Shown: positions 8,367-19,795 of the stretch, one piece after another | Layout of the letters: each line of letters starts with the position of its first letter | How positions within the stretch are numbered: the stretch's first letter is position 1 | Source of the DNA: Cupriavidus sp. | Lineage (GTDB): Bacteria > Pseudomonadota > Gammaproteobacteria > Burkholderiales > Burkholderiaceae | Length of the DNA stretch: 64,000 nucleotides | Assembly (NCBI GenBank): GCA_031180665.1 | Contig: JAPSLP010000007.1 | Span: 1-64,000, forward strand | Reading direction: 5' to 3' | Position numbers and translations under genes: made by a program | Notes under the pieces: model-generated | Told to the model about the DNA's origin: nothing | Seen by the model: the letters and a program-made list of their open reading frames with translations, nothing else | Databases searched by the model: none

Positions 8367-9830
8367 TCACCCCCACGGCATGGTGATCGACTTCAGGTTG
8401 GTGAAGCTCTTGATCGCCTCCTGCACCCCTTCCTTGTAGCCCAGCCCCGAATCCTTGATGCCGCCGAACGGCGTCAGCTCGATGCGGTAGCCGGGCACCT
8501 CCCACAGGTTGACGGTGCCGACGTGCAGCTCGTTGGCAAAGCGCGTGAAATCGTCCATGCGGTTGGTGCAGATTCCCGACGACAGGCCGAAGGCCGTGCC
8601 GTTGGAGATGCGGATGGCCTCGTCGATATCGCGGAACGTGATGATCGGCGAGACCGGGCCGAAGGTTTCCTCGCGCACCAGCGTCATCGCGGGATCGACG
8701 CGGTCGACCACGGTGGGCGCATAGCGCGCGCCGTCGCGCTGGTTGCCGACCAGCAGCCGCGCGCCCTGCGCCACCGCCTCGTTGACGCGGGCCTCGAACA
8801 GCGCCGCGGCCTGCGCATCGATTACCGTACCCATGTCGACGCCGCGGTCCATCGGATCGCCGACTTTCCACGCCCGGGTCTTCTCGACCACCAGCTCGGT
8901 AAAGCGCGCGGCGACGGCCTGATGCACCAGCATGCGTTTGACCGCGGTACAGCGCTGGCCGGAATTCTTGTACGAGCCCTGCACGGCAAGGTCGGAGGCG
9001 CGGTCGAGGTCGGCGTCGTCCATCACGATCAGCGGATCGTTGCCGCCGAGCTCCAGCACCACGCGCTTGTAGCCGGCCTTGGCCGCGATGTACTTGCCGA
9101 TCGCCACGCCGCCGGTGAAGGTGATCAGGTCCACCGCCGGATGCGTGATCAGCTCGTCGGCGATCTCGGCCGGATCGCCGGTCAGCACCTGCAGCATCTG
9201 CGGCGGCAGGCCGGCCTCATACAGCAGATCGGCCAGGTAGTACGCGGACAGCGGCACCTTCTCGGACGGCTTGAGCACCATCCGGTTGTTGGTGGCGATC
9301 GACGGCGCGACCTTGTGCGCGACCTGGTTCATCGGGTGGTTGAACGGCGTGATCGCCGTGATCACGCCCAGCAGCGGCTCGCGCTGCGTCATGACGCGGC
9401 GCTTCTTGCCGTGCGGCGTCAGGTCGCACGAGAACATCTGCCCGTCGTCGCGCAGCGCCTCGTTGGCGGCAAAGTTCAGCACGTCGGCGACGCGGCCGAT
9501 CTCGTACAACGAATCCTTCTTCGACAGACCGGACTCCAGCGTGATCAGGTCCGAGGCCGTCTCGGTGCGCTCGCGCAGCAATGCCGCGGCGCGATTGAGG
9601 ATCGCGGCGCGCTCGTAGCGCGTCAGCGTCGCGCGATAGGCGCGCGCCACCGTGTACGCGCGCCGCACGTCCTCGACGGTCGCCTTCGGCACCGTGCCGA
9701 CCAGCGTGCCGTCATAGGGATTGCGCACTTCGATCACGCGGTCGCGCAGGACCTTCTCGCCGTCGATGCGCAGCGCTTCGGCGCGCAAATGCGGGCTGAC
9801 CGGGGCGGCAGGAAACTGGGGGGCGTTCAT
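8367..9830 (-). CDS. phnY: phosphonoacetaldehyde dehydrogenase
   Basis: A 487-residue aldehyde dehydrogenase superfamily member with the active-site cysteine in NSGQRCTAVKRM, the general-base region LELGGNDP and the NAD-binding stretch TFTGGVAIGK. PhnY oxidises phosphonoacetaldehyde to phosphonoacetate with NAD. The assignment rests on its position directly after the phosphonoacetate hydrolase gene and in a locus with phnW. The ATG at 9830 has a CGGAG ribosome site; the open frame runs further upstream but no better start is seen. It is probably transcribed with phnR and phnA. Confidence 0.92.
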   Translation of the reverse strand: MNAPQFPAAPVSPHLRAEALRIDGEKVLRDRVIEVRNPYDGTLVGTVPKATVEDVRRAYTVARAYRATLTRYERAAILNRAAALLRERTETASDLITLESGLSKKDSLYEIGRVADVLNFAANEALRDDGQMFSCDLTPHGKKRRVMTQREPLLGVITAITPFNHPMNQVAHKVAPSIATNNRMVLKPSEKVPLSAYYLADLLYEAGLPPQMLQVLTGDPAEIADELITHPAVDLITFTGGVAIGKYIAAKAGYKRVVLELGGNDPLIVMDDADLDRASDLAVQGSYKNSGQRCTAVKRMLVHQAVAARFTELVVEKTRAWKVGDPMDRGVDMGTVIDAQAAALFEARVNEAVAQGARLLVGNQRDGARYAPTVVDRVDPAMTLVREETFGPVSPIITFRDIDEAIRISNGTAFGLSSGICTNRMDDFTRFANELHVGTVNLWEVPGYRIELTPFGGIKDSGLGYKEGVQEAIKSFTNLKSITMPWG

Positions 9831-9870
9831 GTTCGGGGCTCCGTGAGGTGCAGGCAAGGGGCGATGCGGT

Positions 9871-9904
9871 CCAGTCCAGTCCAGTCCAGTCCAGTCCAGT
9901 CCAG
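9871..9904. repeat. CCAGT pentanucleotide microsatellite
   Basis: Six perfect CCAGT units plus CCAG lie between the phnA stop (9921) and the phnY start (9830). The 5-bp period is not a multiple of three and the tract is intergenic, about 40 bp upstream of phnY. Confidence 0.95.
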
Positions 9905-9920
9905 GCCGGGCCGGGCCGGA

Positions 9921-11315
<1,395 letters not shown>

Positions 11316-12068
11316 TCAGGCGGTGCCCGGCGGCGCTTCGGCGGGCGATGTCGTGCCGGTGGCAGTGCCGGTGCCCGCTCCGGCGTGGCCCTGCACCGCC
11401 GCATGCAGCCGGGCGCGTCCGCGCTCGACGTGTTCGCGCATCAGCCGGCCGGCCAGTTCGGGATCGCGCGAGGCGATCGCCGAGACGATGTCGCGATGCT
11501 CGCGCGTCGAGGTCGGCATCGCGGTGGGCGCGGCGGACAGCGCCTCGCGGCGGTACAGCGTCAATTCCTTGACCAGCCGGCGATAGGTCTCGAGCAGCTT
11601 GCCGTTGCCGGCGAGCTCCACCATGCGGTCGTGGAAGGCGAAGTTCAGCCGCGCATATTCGTCCAGGTCCCGCGCCGCGCTGGCCGCGCCCAGCGCCTCG
11701 ATCATCGCGCGCAGTTCGCGCAGCGCCTCGGGCGTGATGCGCTGGGCCAGCTGCCGGCCGACGTATTCGTCCAGCACGGCGCGCAGCGCATAGATTTCGT
11801 CGGCCTCGTGCAGGGACACGGAGCGGACGAAGACGCCGCGGTTCTTTTCGGTACGCAGCAGCCCGGTTTGTTCGAGCGCGCGAAAGGCCTCGCGCACCGG
11901 ACCGCGCGACACGTTGAGCTCGCCGGCCAGCTCGATCTCGTTGAGCTTGTCGCCCGGAGCGAGTTCGCCCGCGGTGATGCGCCGCTCCAGCTCACGCTGC
12001 ACCAGCGACGTCAGCGATCGGCTCTGCAGGATCTCGATTTCGCTCGACAGCGGCGCTTGGCGGGACAT
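11316..12068 (-). CDS. phnR: GntR-family regulator of phosphonate utilization
   Basis: A 250-residue FadR-subgroup GntR protein: winged HTH near the N-terminus (KLNEIELAGELNVSRGPVREAFRALEQTGLL) and an all-helical FCD ligand domain with the D/H metal ligands (DEYARLNFAFHDRMVELAGN, REHRDIVSAI). The ATG at 12068 has a strong AGGAG site. It heads the phnA-phnY strand and is divergent from the transporter/phnW unit, the usual place of the phosphonate-linked GntR regulator. A TTGACA promoter with an overlapping dyad lies upstream, so autoregulation is likely. The inducer may be AEP or phosphonoacetaldehyde; this is inferred. Confidence 0.88.
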   Translation of the reverse strand: MSRQAPLSSEIEILQSRSLTSLVQRELERRITAGELAPGDKLNEIELAGELNVSRGPVREAFRALEQTGLLRTEKNRGVFVRSVSLHEADEIYALRAVLDEYVGRQLAQRITPEALRELRAMIEALGAASAARDLDEYARLNFAFHDRMVELAGNGKLLETYRRLVKELTLYRREALSAAPTAMPTSTREHRDIVSAIASRDPELAGRLMREHVERGRARLHAAVQGHAGAGTGTATGTTSPAEAPPGTA

Positions 12069-12162
12069 GAACACTCCTGGCTCGGGATGGCGGGGCACGC
12101 GCCGCGGGTTCGTTTCCACCGTCTTTCCAGTCCGGTTGGCGTGCGCGCATTTCCTGGTTGCG

Positions 12163-12191
12163 ATTAAAGCAAGCGGTTTGTATATTGTCAA
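12163..12191 (-). promoter_or_regulatory. sigma-70 promoter of phnR
   Basis: Read on the minus strand, TTGACA (12191-12186) is followed by exactly 17 bp and TTTAAT (12168-12163), a near-consensus vegetative promoter about 95 bp before the phnR ATG. Confidence 0.75.
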
Positions 12192-12197
12192 CAAACC
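12175..12197. promoter_or_regulatory. candidate GntR (PhnR) operator
   Basis: Arms GGTTTGT (12175-12181) and ACAAACC (12191-12197) form a perfect inverted repeat with a 9-bp centre. Its right half also contains TTGT-CA-ACAA, similar to FadR-subgroup GntR sites. It overlaps the -35 and spacer of the phnR promoter, which would give repression of phnR and possibly of the divergent operon. Confidence 0.55.
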
Positions 12198-12380
12198 AAG
12201 ACGCCGGCGAGCGCGAAATCCGGAAGAGAGAGCAAATCGGTCTGGGTGTACTGTCTGATAAGCATTGCTGGACAAGGGTTTCGAGGTGATTCACGGTGCT
12301 GCACGGATCTGCCGATGCGCCACAACTAATTCACCAAATTGACACACGACAGCACATACAATGCCGCAAGGAGCCCCACA

Positions 12381-13412
12381 ATGACAACCGCCATGACACT
12401 CGCCAAGCAAGCCCTCGCCGCCAGCACGGCCCTTCTTCTGGCAGGCGCCGCATTCGCGCAGAAGACCACCCTGACCGTCTACACCGCCTGGGAAACCGAC
12501 ACGCTGAAGCCCTACGCCGAGGGTTTCGCCAAGGTCGCGCCCGATATCGAACTGAAGTACGTACGCGATTCGACTGGCGTGATCACCGCCAAGGCGCTGG
12601 CCGAAAAGGCCAACCCCCAGGCCGACGTGATCGCCGGCCTGGCCGCCTCGAGCCTGGAGCTGCTCAAGCAGGAAGGCATGCTGCAGCCCTATACGCCCAA
12701 GGGCTTCGAACGCCTGACGCGCGACTACAGCGACAAGGCGACGCCGCCCTCGTGGCTCGGCCTGGACGTCTGGGGCGCGACGGTGTGCTTCAACACCATC
12801 GAAGCGAAAAAGCGCAACCTGCCCAAGCCCGAAACCTGGCGCGATCTGGCCAAGCCGATCTACAAGGGCATGATCGTGATGCCCAATCCCGCTTCGTCGG
12901 GCACCGGCTTCCTCGACGTGACCGCGTGGCTGCAGCTGTTCGGCGAACAGGAAGGCTGGAAATACATGGACGCGCTGCACGAGAACATCGCGCAGTACAC
13001 GCATTCCGGCTCGAAGCCGTGCAAGCAGGCCGGCGCCGGCGAATTTCCGATCGGCATCTCGTTCGAGCTGCGCGCGCACAAGACCAAGGCTGCCGGCGCG
13101 CCGATCGACATCATCTTCCCGCGCGAAGGACTGGGCTACGACATCGAGGCCGCCGCCATCGTCAAGGGCACCAAAAAGCTGCAGGCCGCGCAGCGCTATC
13201 TGGACTGGCTCGCCAGCAAGGAAGCCAACGAGCTGTTCGCGCGCGACTGGGCCATCGTGGCCTACCCCGGCGTGGCCCGCAAGATCGACACGATTCCGGC
13301 CGACTACGAAAAGATGCTGGTCAAGAACGACTTCGGCCATATCGCCAGGAATCGCGAGCGCGTGCTGACCGAATGGCAGAAGCGCTACAGCGCCAAGGCG
13401 GAGAAACAGTAA
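12381..13412 (+). CDS. phnS: 2-aminoethylphosphonate ABC transporter, substrate-binding protein
   Basis: A 343-residue periplasmic binding protein with a signal peptide (MTTAMTLAKQALAASTALLLAGAAFAQ) and an iron/Fbp-type extracellular solute-binding fold (LTVYTAWETDTLKPYAEGF, SGTGFLDVTAWLQLFG). Members of this group linked to phnW are annotated as AEP-binding proteins. The ATG at 12381 is chosen because AAGGAG sits 7 bp upstream; a TTG at 12339 is a poorer start. It leads an operon with ATPase, permease and transaminase genes. A REP-type palindrome follows the stop codon. Confidence 0.88.
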   Translation: MTTAMTLAKQALAASTALLLAGAAFAQKTTLTVYTAWETDTLKPYAEGFAKVAPDIELKYVRDSTGVITAKALAEKANPQADVIAGLAASSLELLKQEGMLQPYTPKGFERLTRDYSDKATPPSWLGLDVWGATVCFNTIEAKKRNLPKPETWRDLAKPIYKGMIVMPNPASSGTGFLDVTAWLQLFGEQEGWKYMDALHENIAQYTHSGSKPCKQAGAGEFPIGISFELRAHKTKAAGAPIDIIFPREGLGYDIEAAAIVKGTKKLQAAQRYLDWLASKEANELFARDWAIVAYPGVARKIDTIPADYEKMLVKNDFGHIARNRERVLTEWQKRYSAKAEKQ

Positions 13413-13435
13413 GAGCCGCCCAGGTCTGCAGGACT

Positions 13436-13507
13436 TGTCGTCGCCGCGAATGCGGGGACCCAGTGGCTTTCGAAGACGCTGGATTCCCGCTTGCGCGGGA
13501 ACGACGC
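13436..13507. repeat. REP-type palindrome pair inside the phn transport operon
   Basis: Two hairpins of the 'TTCCCGC..GCGGGAA' family lie head to head: an imperfect one at about 13442-13460 and TTCCCGC-TTGC-GCGGGAA at about 13484-13501. The element lies between the binding-protein and ATPase genes. In other operons REP elements in this position protect the upstream mRNA, giving an excess of binding protein; that role here is inferred. A close relative is at 17644-17713. Confidence 0.75.
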
Positions 13508-13567
13508 ACGCGACGTGCTCACCGCCAACCGCCACCGCCCGCAACCGACTCGATGGAGCCGATATCC

Positions 13568-14673
<1,106 letters not shown>

Positions 14674-14677
<4 letters not shown>

Positions 14678-16440
14678 GCCTGCTCCTGTCCAAGGCGACC
14701 GTGCCGCCAGTTGCGCCCGTTCCGCCGCTATCCCCTTCTGCCGCATCGGGCATCGCGCTGCGCACGGTCCGCAGGCACTGGACCGACCGCATTGCGCACG
14801 CGCTGCTGTGGGTCGCCGCGCTGGCGCTGCTGTGCTTCGTGCTGGCGCCGATCGTGATGATCCTGGCCAAGAGCGTGCAGAACCGCGACGGCACGCTGGC
14901 CGGCATCGCGCATTTCCGCGCGTATCTGGCCACGCCCGCGCTGTGGCACTCGGTCTGGAACAGCGTCTGGGTATCGACGCTGGTCACCGCCATCACGGTG
15001 CCGATCGCGTTCGCCTTCGCCTATGCGCTGACACGCAGCCGCATCGGCGCCAAGGGCCTGCTGCGCAATCTCGCGCTGATTCCGCTGCTGGCGCCGTCGC
15101 TGCTGGCGGCGATCTCCTTCATCTTCTGGTTCGGCAACCAGGGACTGCTCAAGCCCTATCTGGGCGGGCTGCAGATCTACGGGCCGCTCGGCGTGGTTGG
15201 TGCGCTGGTGTTCGCAACATTCCCGCATGCGCTGATGATCCTGATCACGGCGCTGTCGCTGACCGATGCGCGGCTGTACGAGGCGGCCGATGCGCTGGGC
15301 ACGTCCACCGTCCGCAAGTTCTTCACGATCACCGTGCCGGCCGCGCGCTATGGCCTGGTCAGCGCCTCGATGGTGGTGTTCACCTATGCGATCTCCGACT
15401 TCGGCATTCCGAAGGTGATCGGCGGCAACTTCCCCATGCTGGCCACCGACATCTACAAGCTGGTGATCGGCATGCAGGACTTCTCGCAGGGCGCGGTGGT
15501 GGCGCTGATGCTGCTGGTGCCGGTGCTGGTCACCTACTGCATCGACGCGCGCGTGCAGCGCCGCCAGATGGCGCAGATGTCGGCCCGCTCGGTACCCTAC
15601 GCGCCCCGCCGCAGCCGCCGCTTCGACATGGCGATGGCGGCGTTCTGCTGGCTGGTCGCCGCGCTGATGGTCGCCGTGATGGGCATGGCGATCTACGCGT
15701 CGTTCGTCAAGCTGTGGCCCTACAACTTCTCGCTGTCGCTGAACCACTACCGGGTCGGACTGGTGGAAGGCGGCGTGGTCGCTTCCTACTTCAACAGCCT
15801 GAAGCTGGCGCTGGCCTGCGCGCTGATCGGTCCCGTCTTCATCTTCACCACCGCCTATCTGCTGGAGAAAACGCGCGGCCTGCGGTGGCTGCGCGGCTTC
15901 GTGCGGCTGATGGCAGTGCTGCCGATGGGCGTGCCAGGGCTGGTGCTGGGCCTGGGCTACATCTTCTTCTTCGTGCCGGCCGCCAATCCGCTCAATGTCC
16001 TGTACCAGACGCTGGGCATCCTGGTGCTGGTGACCATCGTCCACTACTACGCGTCCTGCCATCTGACCGCGGTGACCGCGCTCAAGCAGCTCGACGGCGA
16101 GTTCGAGGCGGTCTCGGCCTCGCTGAAGGTGCCGTTCTACACCACCTTCCTGCGCGTGACGGTGCCGGCCTGCCTGCCCGCGATTGTCGAGATCTCGCGC
16201 TACCTGTTCATCAATGCGATGACCACCGTGTCGGCGGTGGTGTTCCTGTACGGCACCGATACCAAGCTGGCCTCGGTCGAGATCGTCAACCTGGACGAAT
16301 CCGGCGATATCGGCCCGGCCGCCGCGATGGCGACGCTGGTCGTGCTGACCTGCGCCGCCGCCTGCCTCGCGTACCACGGCCTGCAGCGCTGGCTCGAGCG
16401 CCGCACCCAGGCCTGGCGCGGCGCCGACGACCGCGACTGA
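14674..16440 (+). CDS. phnU: 2-aminoethylphosphonate ABC transporter, two-domain permease
   Basis: At 588 residues this is double the usual permease length and holds two BPD-type membrane domains. Each has an EAA-type loop: EAADALGTSTVRKFF in the first half and EAVSASLKVPFYTTFL in the second. About 12 transmembrane helices are expected, so one chain can form the whole channel and no second permease gene is needed. The same single-gene permease occurs in FbpB-like and AEP-linked importers. The ATG at 14674 overlaps the ATPase stop by four bases. Confidence 0.88.
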
Positions 16441-16506
16441 TCCCGATAAGAAGCGCACAACTTCCACACGACTTCGGCTCCGCCACCACCTGCCAGGAGA
16501 TTGACC

Positions 16507-17640
16507 ATGATTCGCGGCAACGACCCCATTCTGCTGACGCCCGGCCCTCTGACCACCTCGCTCGCGACCAAGCAAGCCATGCTGCGCGACTGGGGCTCGT
16601 GGGACGCCGCCTTCAACGCCATCACCGGCAGCCTGTGCGAAGACCTGGTTCGCATCGTGCATGGCGAAGCCACGCACGTCTGCGTGCCGATGCAGGGCAG
16701 CGGCACGTTCTCGGTGGAGGCGGCGATCGCCAATGTGGTGCCACGCGAGGGCAAGGTGCTGGTGCCGCAGAACGGCGCCTATTGCCAGCGCATCCTGAAG
16801 ATCTGCAAGGCGATCGGCCGCGCCTCGGTCGAGTTGCCCATTCCGGAGGACCAGCCCGCCACCGCGGCGGCGATCGAGGCCGCGCTGGCCGCCGACCGCA
16901 CGATCACGCATGTGGCGCAGGTCCATTGCGAGACCGGCGCCGGCGTGCTCAACCCGCTGCCGGAGATTGCCCAGCTGTGTGCGCGGCTGGGCAAGGGCCT
17001 GATCGTCGATGCGATGAGCTCGTTCGGCGCGATCGAGATCGATGCGCGCACGATGCCGTTCGACGCGCTGGTGGCGGCCACCGGAAAATGCATCGAGGGC
17101 GTGCCGGGCATGGGCTTCGTACTGGTCAGGAAGGACGTGCTGGCGGCCAGCCAGGGCAACAGCCATTCGCTGGCGCTGGATCTGTACGACCAGTACGTCT
17201 ACATGCAGAAAACCACGCAGTGGCGCTTCACGCCGCCCACGCACGTAGTGGCGGCCTTCCGCGCGGCGCTGGACCAGTATCTGGCCGAGGGCGGGCAAGC
17301 GGTGCGTGGCGAGCGCTATCGCCGCAATTGCGCCGCGCTGATCGACGGCATGCGCGAGCTGGGCTTTCGCCCCTTCCTGCGTCCGGAGGTGCAGGCACCG
17401 ATCATCGTCACGTTCCACGCGCCCGACGATCCGCGTTACGACTTCAAGACCTTCTATGCGAAGGTGCGCGAGCGCGGCTATATCCTCTACCCCGGCAAGC
17501 TGACGCAGGTGGAGACCTTCCGCGTCGGTTGCATCGGCGCGATCGACGACAACGAGATGCGCAACGTGGTGTCGGCGATCGGACTGACGCTGCGGGAGAT
17601 GGGCATCGACATGGCGGCGCAGCTGGCCAAGGCTGCATGA
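16507..17640 (+). CDS. phnW: 2-aminoethylphosphonate--pyruvate transaminase
   Basis: A 377-residue class-V PLP aminotransferase that moves the amino group of AEP to pyruvate, giving phosphonoacetaldehyde and alanine. The PLP lysine is K194 in [25 protein letters not shown] at the N-terminus and SSFGAIEID are typical of PhnW. The ATG at 16507 has a CAGGAG site. It is the first enzyme of the pathway and sits with the importer, while the two later enzymes are on the opposite strand. No PhnX (phosphonatase) gene is present, so PhnY/PhnA are the expected downstream steps. Confidence 0.96.
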   Translation: MIRGNDPILLTPGPLTTSLATKQAMLRDWGSWDAAFNAITGSLCEDLVRIVHGEATHVCVPMQGSGTFSVEAAIANVVPREGKVLVPQNGAYCQRILKICKAIGRASVELPIPEDQPATAAAIEAALAADRTITHVAQVHCETGAGVLNPLPEIAQLCARLGKGLIVDAMSSFGAIEIDARTMPFDALVAATGKCIEGVPGMGFVLVRKDVLAASQGNSHSLALDLYDQYVYMQKTTQWRFTPPTHVVAAFRAALDQYLAEGGQAVRGERYRRNCAALIDGMRELGFRPFLRPEVQAPIIVTFHAPDDPRYDFKTFYAKVRERGYILYPGKLTQVETFRVGCIGAIDDNEMRNVVSAIGLTLREMGIDMAAQLAKAA

Positions 17641-17643
17641 TTG

Positions 17644-17713
17644 CGTCGTTCCCGCGGACGCGGGAATCCAGCGGCGTCGAAAGACGCTCGGTTGCCGCTG
17701 TCGCGGGAACGAC
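17644..17713. repeat. REP-type palindrome between phnW and the DMT gene
   Basis: CGTCGTTCCCGCG and CGCGGGAACGACG ends enclose two hairpins and a central AGCGGCGTCGAAAGACGCT. Sequence and layout match the element at 13436-13507. The surrounding 17641-17822 gap has no other visible feature. Confidence 0.75.
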
Positions 17714-17822
17714 GTGCTGGTTGGCGGATGTTGTCCACAGCCGGATCGCCGCTCGATAGCATCGGCGCGCCGTCGAATTCCATCGTCCGCGCCTTTCCCG
17801 CACTCTTTCCTGCTAAGCCAGC

Positions 17823-18674
17823 ATGACCCTCCCCGCCGACTTCCACTGGATGGCGTTCGTCGCCGTCATGCTGTCCGCCATGATGCACGCTTCATGGAAT
17901 GCGATCGTCAAGATCGGTGGCGACCGCCTGTCGTCGATGGCGCTGATCGACACCTTCTGCCTGCTGGCGGCGCTGCCGTTCCTGCTGCTGGTGCCGCTGC
18001 CCGCGCCGGCGGTCTGGCCCTTCCTGCTGTCGACGGTCTGCCTGGAGGTCGTCTACAAGCTGTCGCTCGTGGCGGCCTACAACCGCGGCGACTTCAGCCA
18101 GGCCTATCCCTTGATGCGCGGCTGCGCGCCGATGATGGTCGCGTTGCTGCTGCTCGCGATGGGCAGCGAGCGGCTCGGTCCCGGCGGCTACGCCGGCATT
18201 GCGCTGATCTGCTGCGGGCTGGTCAGCCTGGTGCGCTGGCGCACGCAGTCGCCGCAGCTGATGGGATTCGCGCTGCTGGCCGGCGCCTGCCTCGCGGGCG
18301 GCACGGTGATCGACGGCACCGCGGTCAAGCGCCACGGCGAGGTGTTCTCGTACATCGTCTGGCTGCAGACGCTGTCGCACCTGTTCATGCCGGGCTATGC
18401 GGCGGTGCGGCGCGGCCGCACGCTGCTGACGCTGTTGCGCACGGAGTGGAAGCGCGCGTGGATCGGCGGCATCAACCGGGTCGGCTCGTACGCGCTGATG
18501 CTGTGGGCGATGACGCTGGCGCCGGTGGCCAAGCTGGCCGCGCTGCGCGAGTCGAGCGTGATCTTCGCCGCGCTGCTGGGCTACTTCCTGCTGCGCGAGC
18601 CGTTCGATCGGCGGCGGCTGATGGCGACGGCGCTGGTGCTGGCGGGGATCGTGACGTTGCAGTTGGCGCGATAG
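17823..18674 (+). CDS. DMT-family membrane protein associated with phosphonate use
   Basis: A 283-residue protein with about ten membrane helices of the EamA/drug-metabolite transporter superfamily. It resembles the 'phosphonate utilization associated' membrane protein found near phnW in several beta-proteobacteria. It could export a pathway product or by-product, or import a phosphonate; direction and substrate are not known. It follows phnW by 182 bp with a REP element in between and is probably the last gene of the unit. Confidence 0.82.
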   Translation: MTLPADFHWMAFVAVMLSAMMHASWNAIVKIGGDRLSSMALIDTFCLLAALPFLLLVPLPAPAVWPFLLSTVCLEVVYKLSLVAAYNRGDFSQAYPLMRGCAPMMVALLLLAMGSERLGPGGYAGIALICCGLVSLVRWRTQSPQLMGFALLAGACLAGGTVIDGTAVKRHGEVFSYIVWLQTLSHLFMPGYAAVRRGRTLLTLLRTEWKRAWIGGINRVGSYALMLWAMTLAPVAKLAALRESSVIFAALLGYFLLREPFDRRRLMATALVLAGIVTLQLAR

Positions 18675-18748
18675 GGTCTGAGCGGAGGAACGCCGCCGCG
18701 CCGTACCGCGGTCTCATGGCGGCCCGCCCCATCCAGAAGTACAATCGC

Positions 18749-18770
18749 TTTGTCTCGTTTTCCGGAACGG
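18749..18770 (+). promoter_or_regulatory. candidate IclR autoregulatory site
   Basis: TTTGTCTCGTTTT (18749-18761) is repeated exactly at 22926-22938 upstream of pta. It runs into CGTTTTCCGGAACGG (18756-18770), which has a TTCCGGAA palindrome and shares CGTTTTCCG with the pta upstream region. It directly precedes the iclR start. Confidence 0.5.
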
Positions 18771-18780
18771 AGGAATCGCT

Positions 18781-19668
18781 TTGAAAACCGCCCCCACCGC
18801 CGCGACGCCCGCTCCACGTGCGCGCGGGGCCGCGAAGGCCGCCGCCGCCGCCGCGGCGAAGGCCGCCGCGCGGCCCACCCCGGTGCCGCCCCCGCCGCCG
18901 CCCAGCGAAGCCGCCAACGATCGCGGCGACACGCCGACGCTGCGCGCCTTCGCGCTGCTCGAATTCCTGGTCGCCGCCGACCGGCCGCTGACGCTGGCGG
19001 AGATCATGCAGGGCTTCGAGGCGCCCAAGGCCTCGCTGCACCGCATGCTGGGCGCGCTCGAATCGGGCGGTCTGGTGATTCGCGAGCCCGGCGCGCGCAA
19101 TGCCTATGCGGTCGGACCGCGGCTGGCCCGGCTTGGCGTGGCCATCGTCACGCATTCCGGCACCCGCCAGCTGCGCCACGCGATCCTGTCGCGGCTGGTC
19201 GAGGATATCGGCGAGACCGTCAACCTGACCATGCTGCACGAGAGCGCCGTGCTCTATCTGGACCGCATGGAGGCGCCCTGGCCGCTGCGGCTGGACCTCA
19301 AGCCCGGTTCCCATGTGCCGCTGCACTGCTCGGCCAGCGGCAAGCTGCTGCTCGGATTGCTGCCGCGCGAGCAGCGCCGCGCGCTGGTGCGGCAACTGCC
19401 GCTGGAACGCTTCACGCAGAACACCATCACCGATGTCGAACTGCTCGAGGCGGAGCTGGACCGCTGCGCCCACAAGCAGATCGGCGTCGACAACGAGGAG
19501 TTCGTCGCCGGCATCAGCTGCGTCGCGGTACCGGTGCGCGACGAGCGCGGCCAGGTGGTGGCGGCCCTCGCGGTCCATGCGCCGACGGTACGTTCGCCGC
19601 TGTCGCGTTCGCTGGAGTTCGTACCGCGGCTGCAGCAGGCGGCAAGAGATCTGGCGTCGACGTTCTGA
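18781..19668 (+). CDS. IclR-family transcriptional regulator (candidate taurine regulator)
   Basis: A 295-residue protein: a low-complexity Ala/Pro-rich leader of about 45 residues, an HTH_IclR domain (RAFALLEFLVAADRPLTLAEIMQ...KASLHRMLGALE) and an IclR effector domain (DIGETVNLTMLHE, HCSASGKLLLGLL, GISCVAVPVRD). Start choice: a TTG at 18781 lies 7 bp after GGAGG (18769-18773). It is convergent with tauCBA and shares sequence motifs with the pta and xsc control regions, so it may control sulfonate genes. That link is inference. Confidence 0.85.
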   Translation: MKTAPTAATPAPRARGAAKAAAAAAAKAAARPTPVPPPPPPSEAANDRGDTPTLRAFALLEFLVAADRPLTLAEIMQGFEAPKASLHRMLGALESGGLVIREPGARNAYAVGPRLARLGVAIVTHSGTRQLRHAILSRLVEDIGETVNLTMLHESAVLYLDRMEAPWPLRLDLKPGSHVPLHCSASGKLLLGLLPREQRRALVRQLPLERFTQNTITDVELLEAELDRCAHKQIGVDNEEFVAGISCVAVPVRDERGQVVAALAVHAPTVRSPLSRSLEFVPRLQQAARDLASTF

Positions 19669-19740
19669 GGGTGGCGAGTGTGCGTGACTGCCATCTGGCG
19701 GCGCGCCCCCAACATCCCGCTTGTGGTCCCTCTCCCCGCC

Positions 19741-19764
19741 CCCTCTCCCGCAAGCGGGAGAGGG
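19741..19764. terminator. REP-type hairpin between convergent iclR and tauC
   Basis: CCCTCTCCCGC and GCGGGAGAGGG form a perfect 11-bp stem with a 2-base loop. It lies between the converging ends of iclR and tauC and has no T-tract. It belongs to the CTCTCC repeat family and may act as a bidirectional transcript end. Confidence 0.6.
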
Positions 19765-19795
19765 GAGCACAGCAGCGGCATCGCGCATCAGCCGA

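Larger units (their letters stand above)
12069..12380. promoter_or_regulatory. divergent phn intergenic region
   Basis: This 312-bp gap separates phnR from the transporter operon and holds the control sites of both units. The phnR promoter and the dyad at 12175-12197 are listed separately. On the plus side an AAGGAG ribosome site (12368-12373) precedes the binding-protein ATG; a TTGACA occurs at 12339-12344 but its distance to TACAAT (12357-12362) is only 12 bp, so the plus-strand promoter is not resolved. Confidence 0.6.

Noticed and set aside
14728..17418. 896-residue open frame opposite the phn permease and phnW
   Set aside because: Antisense to two clear genes, with His/Arg/Gln-rich shadow composition and no domain.
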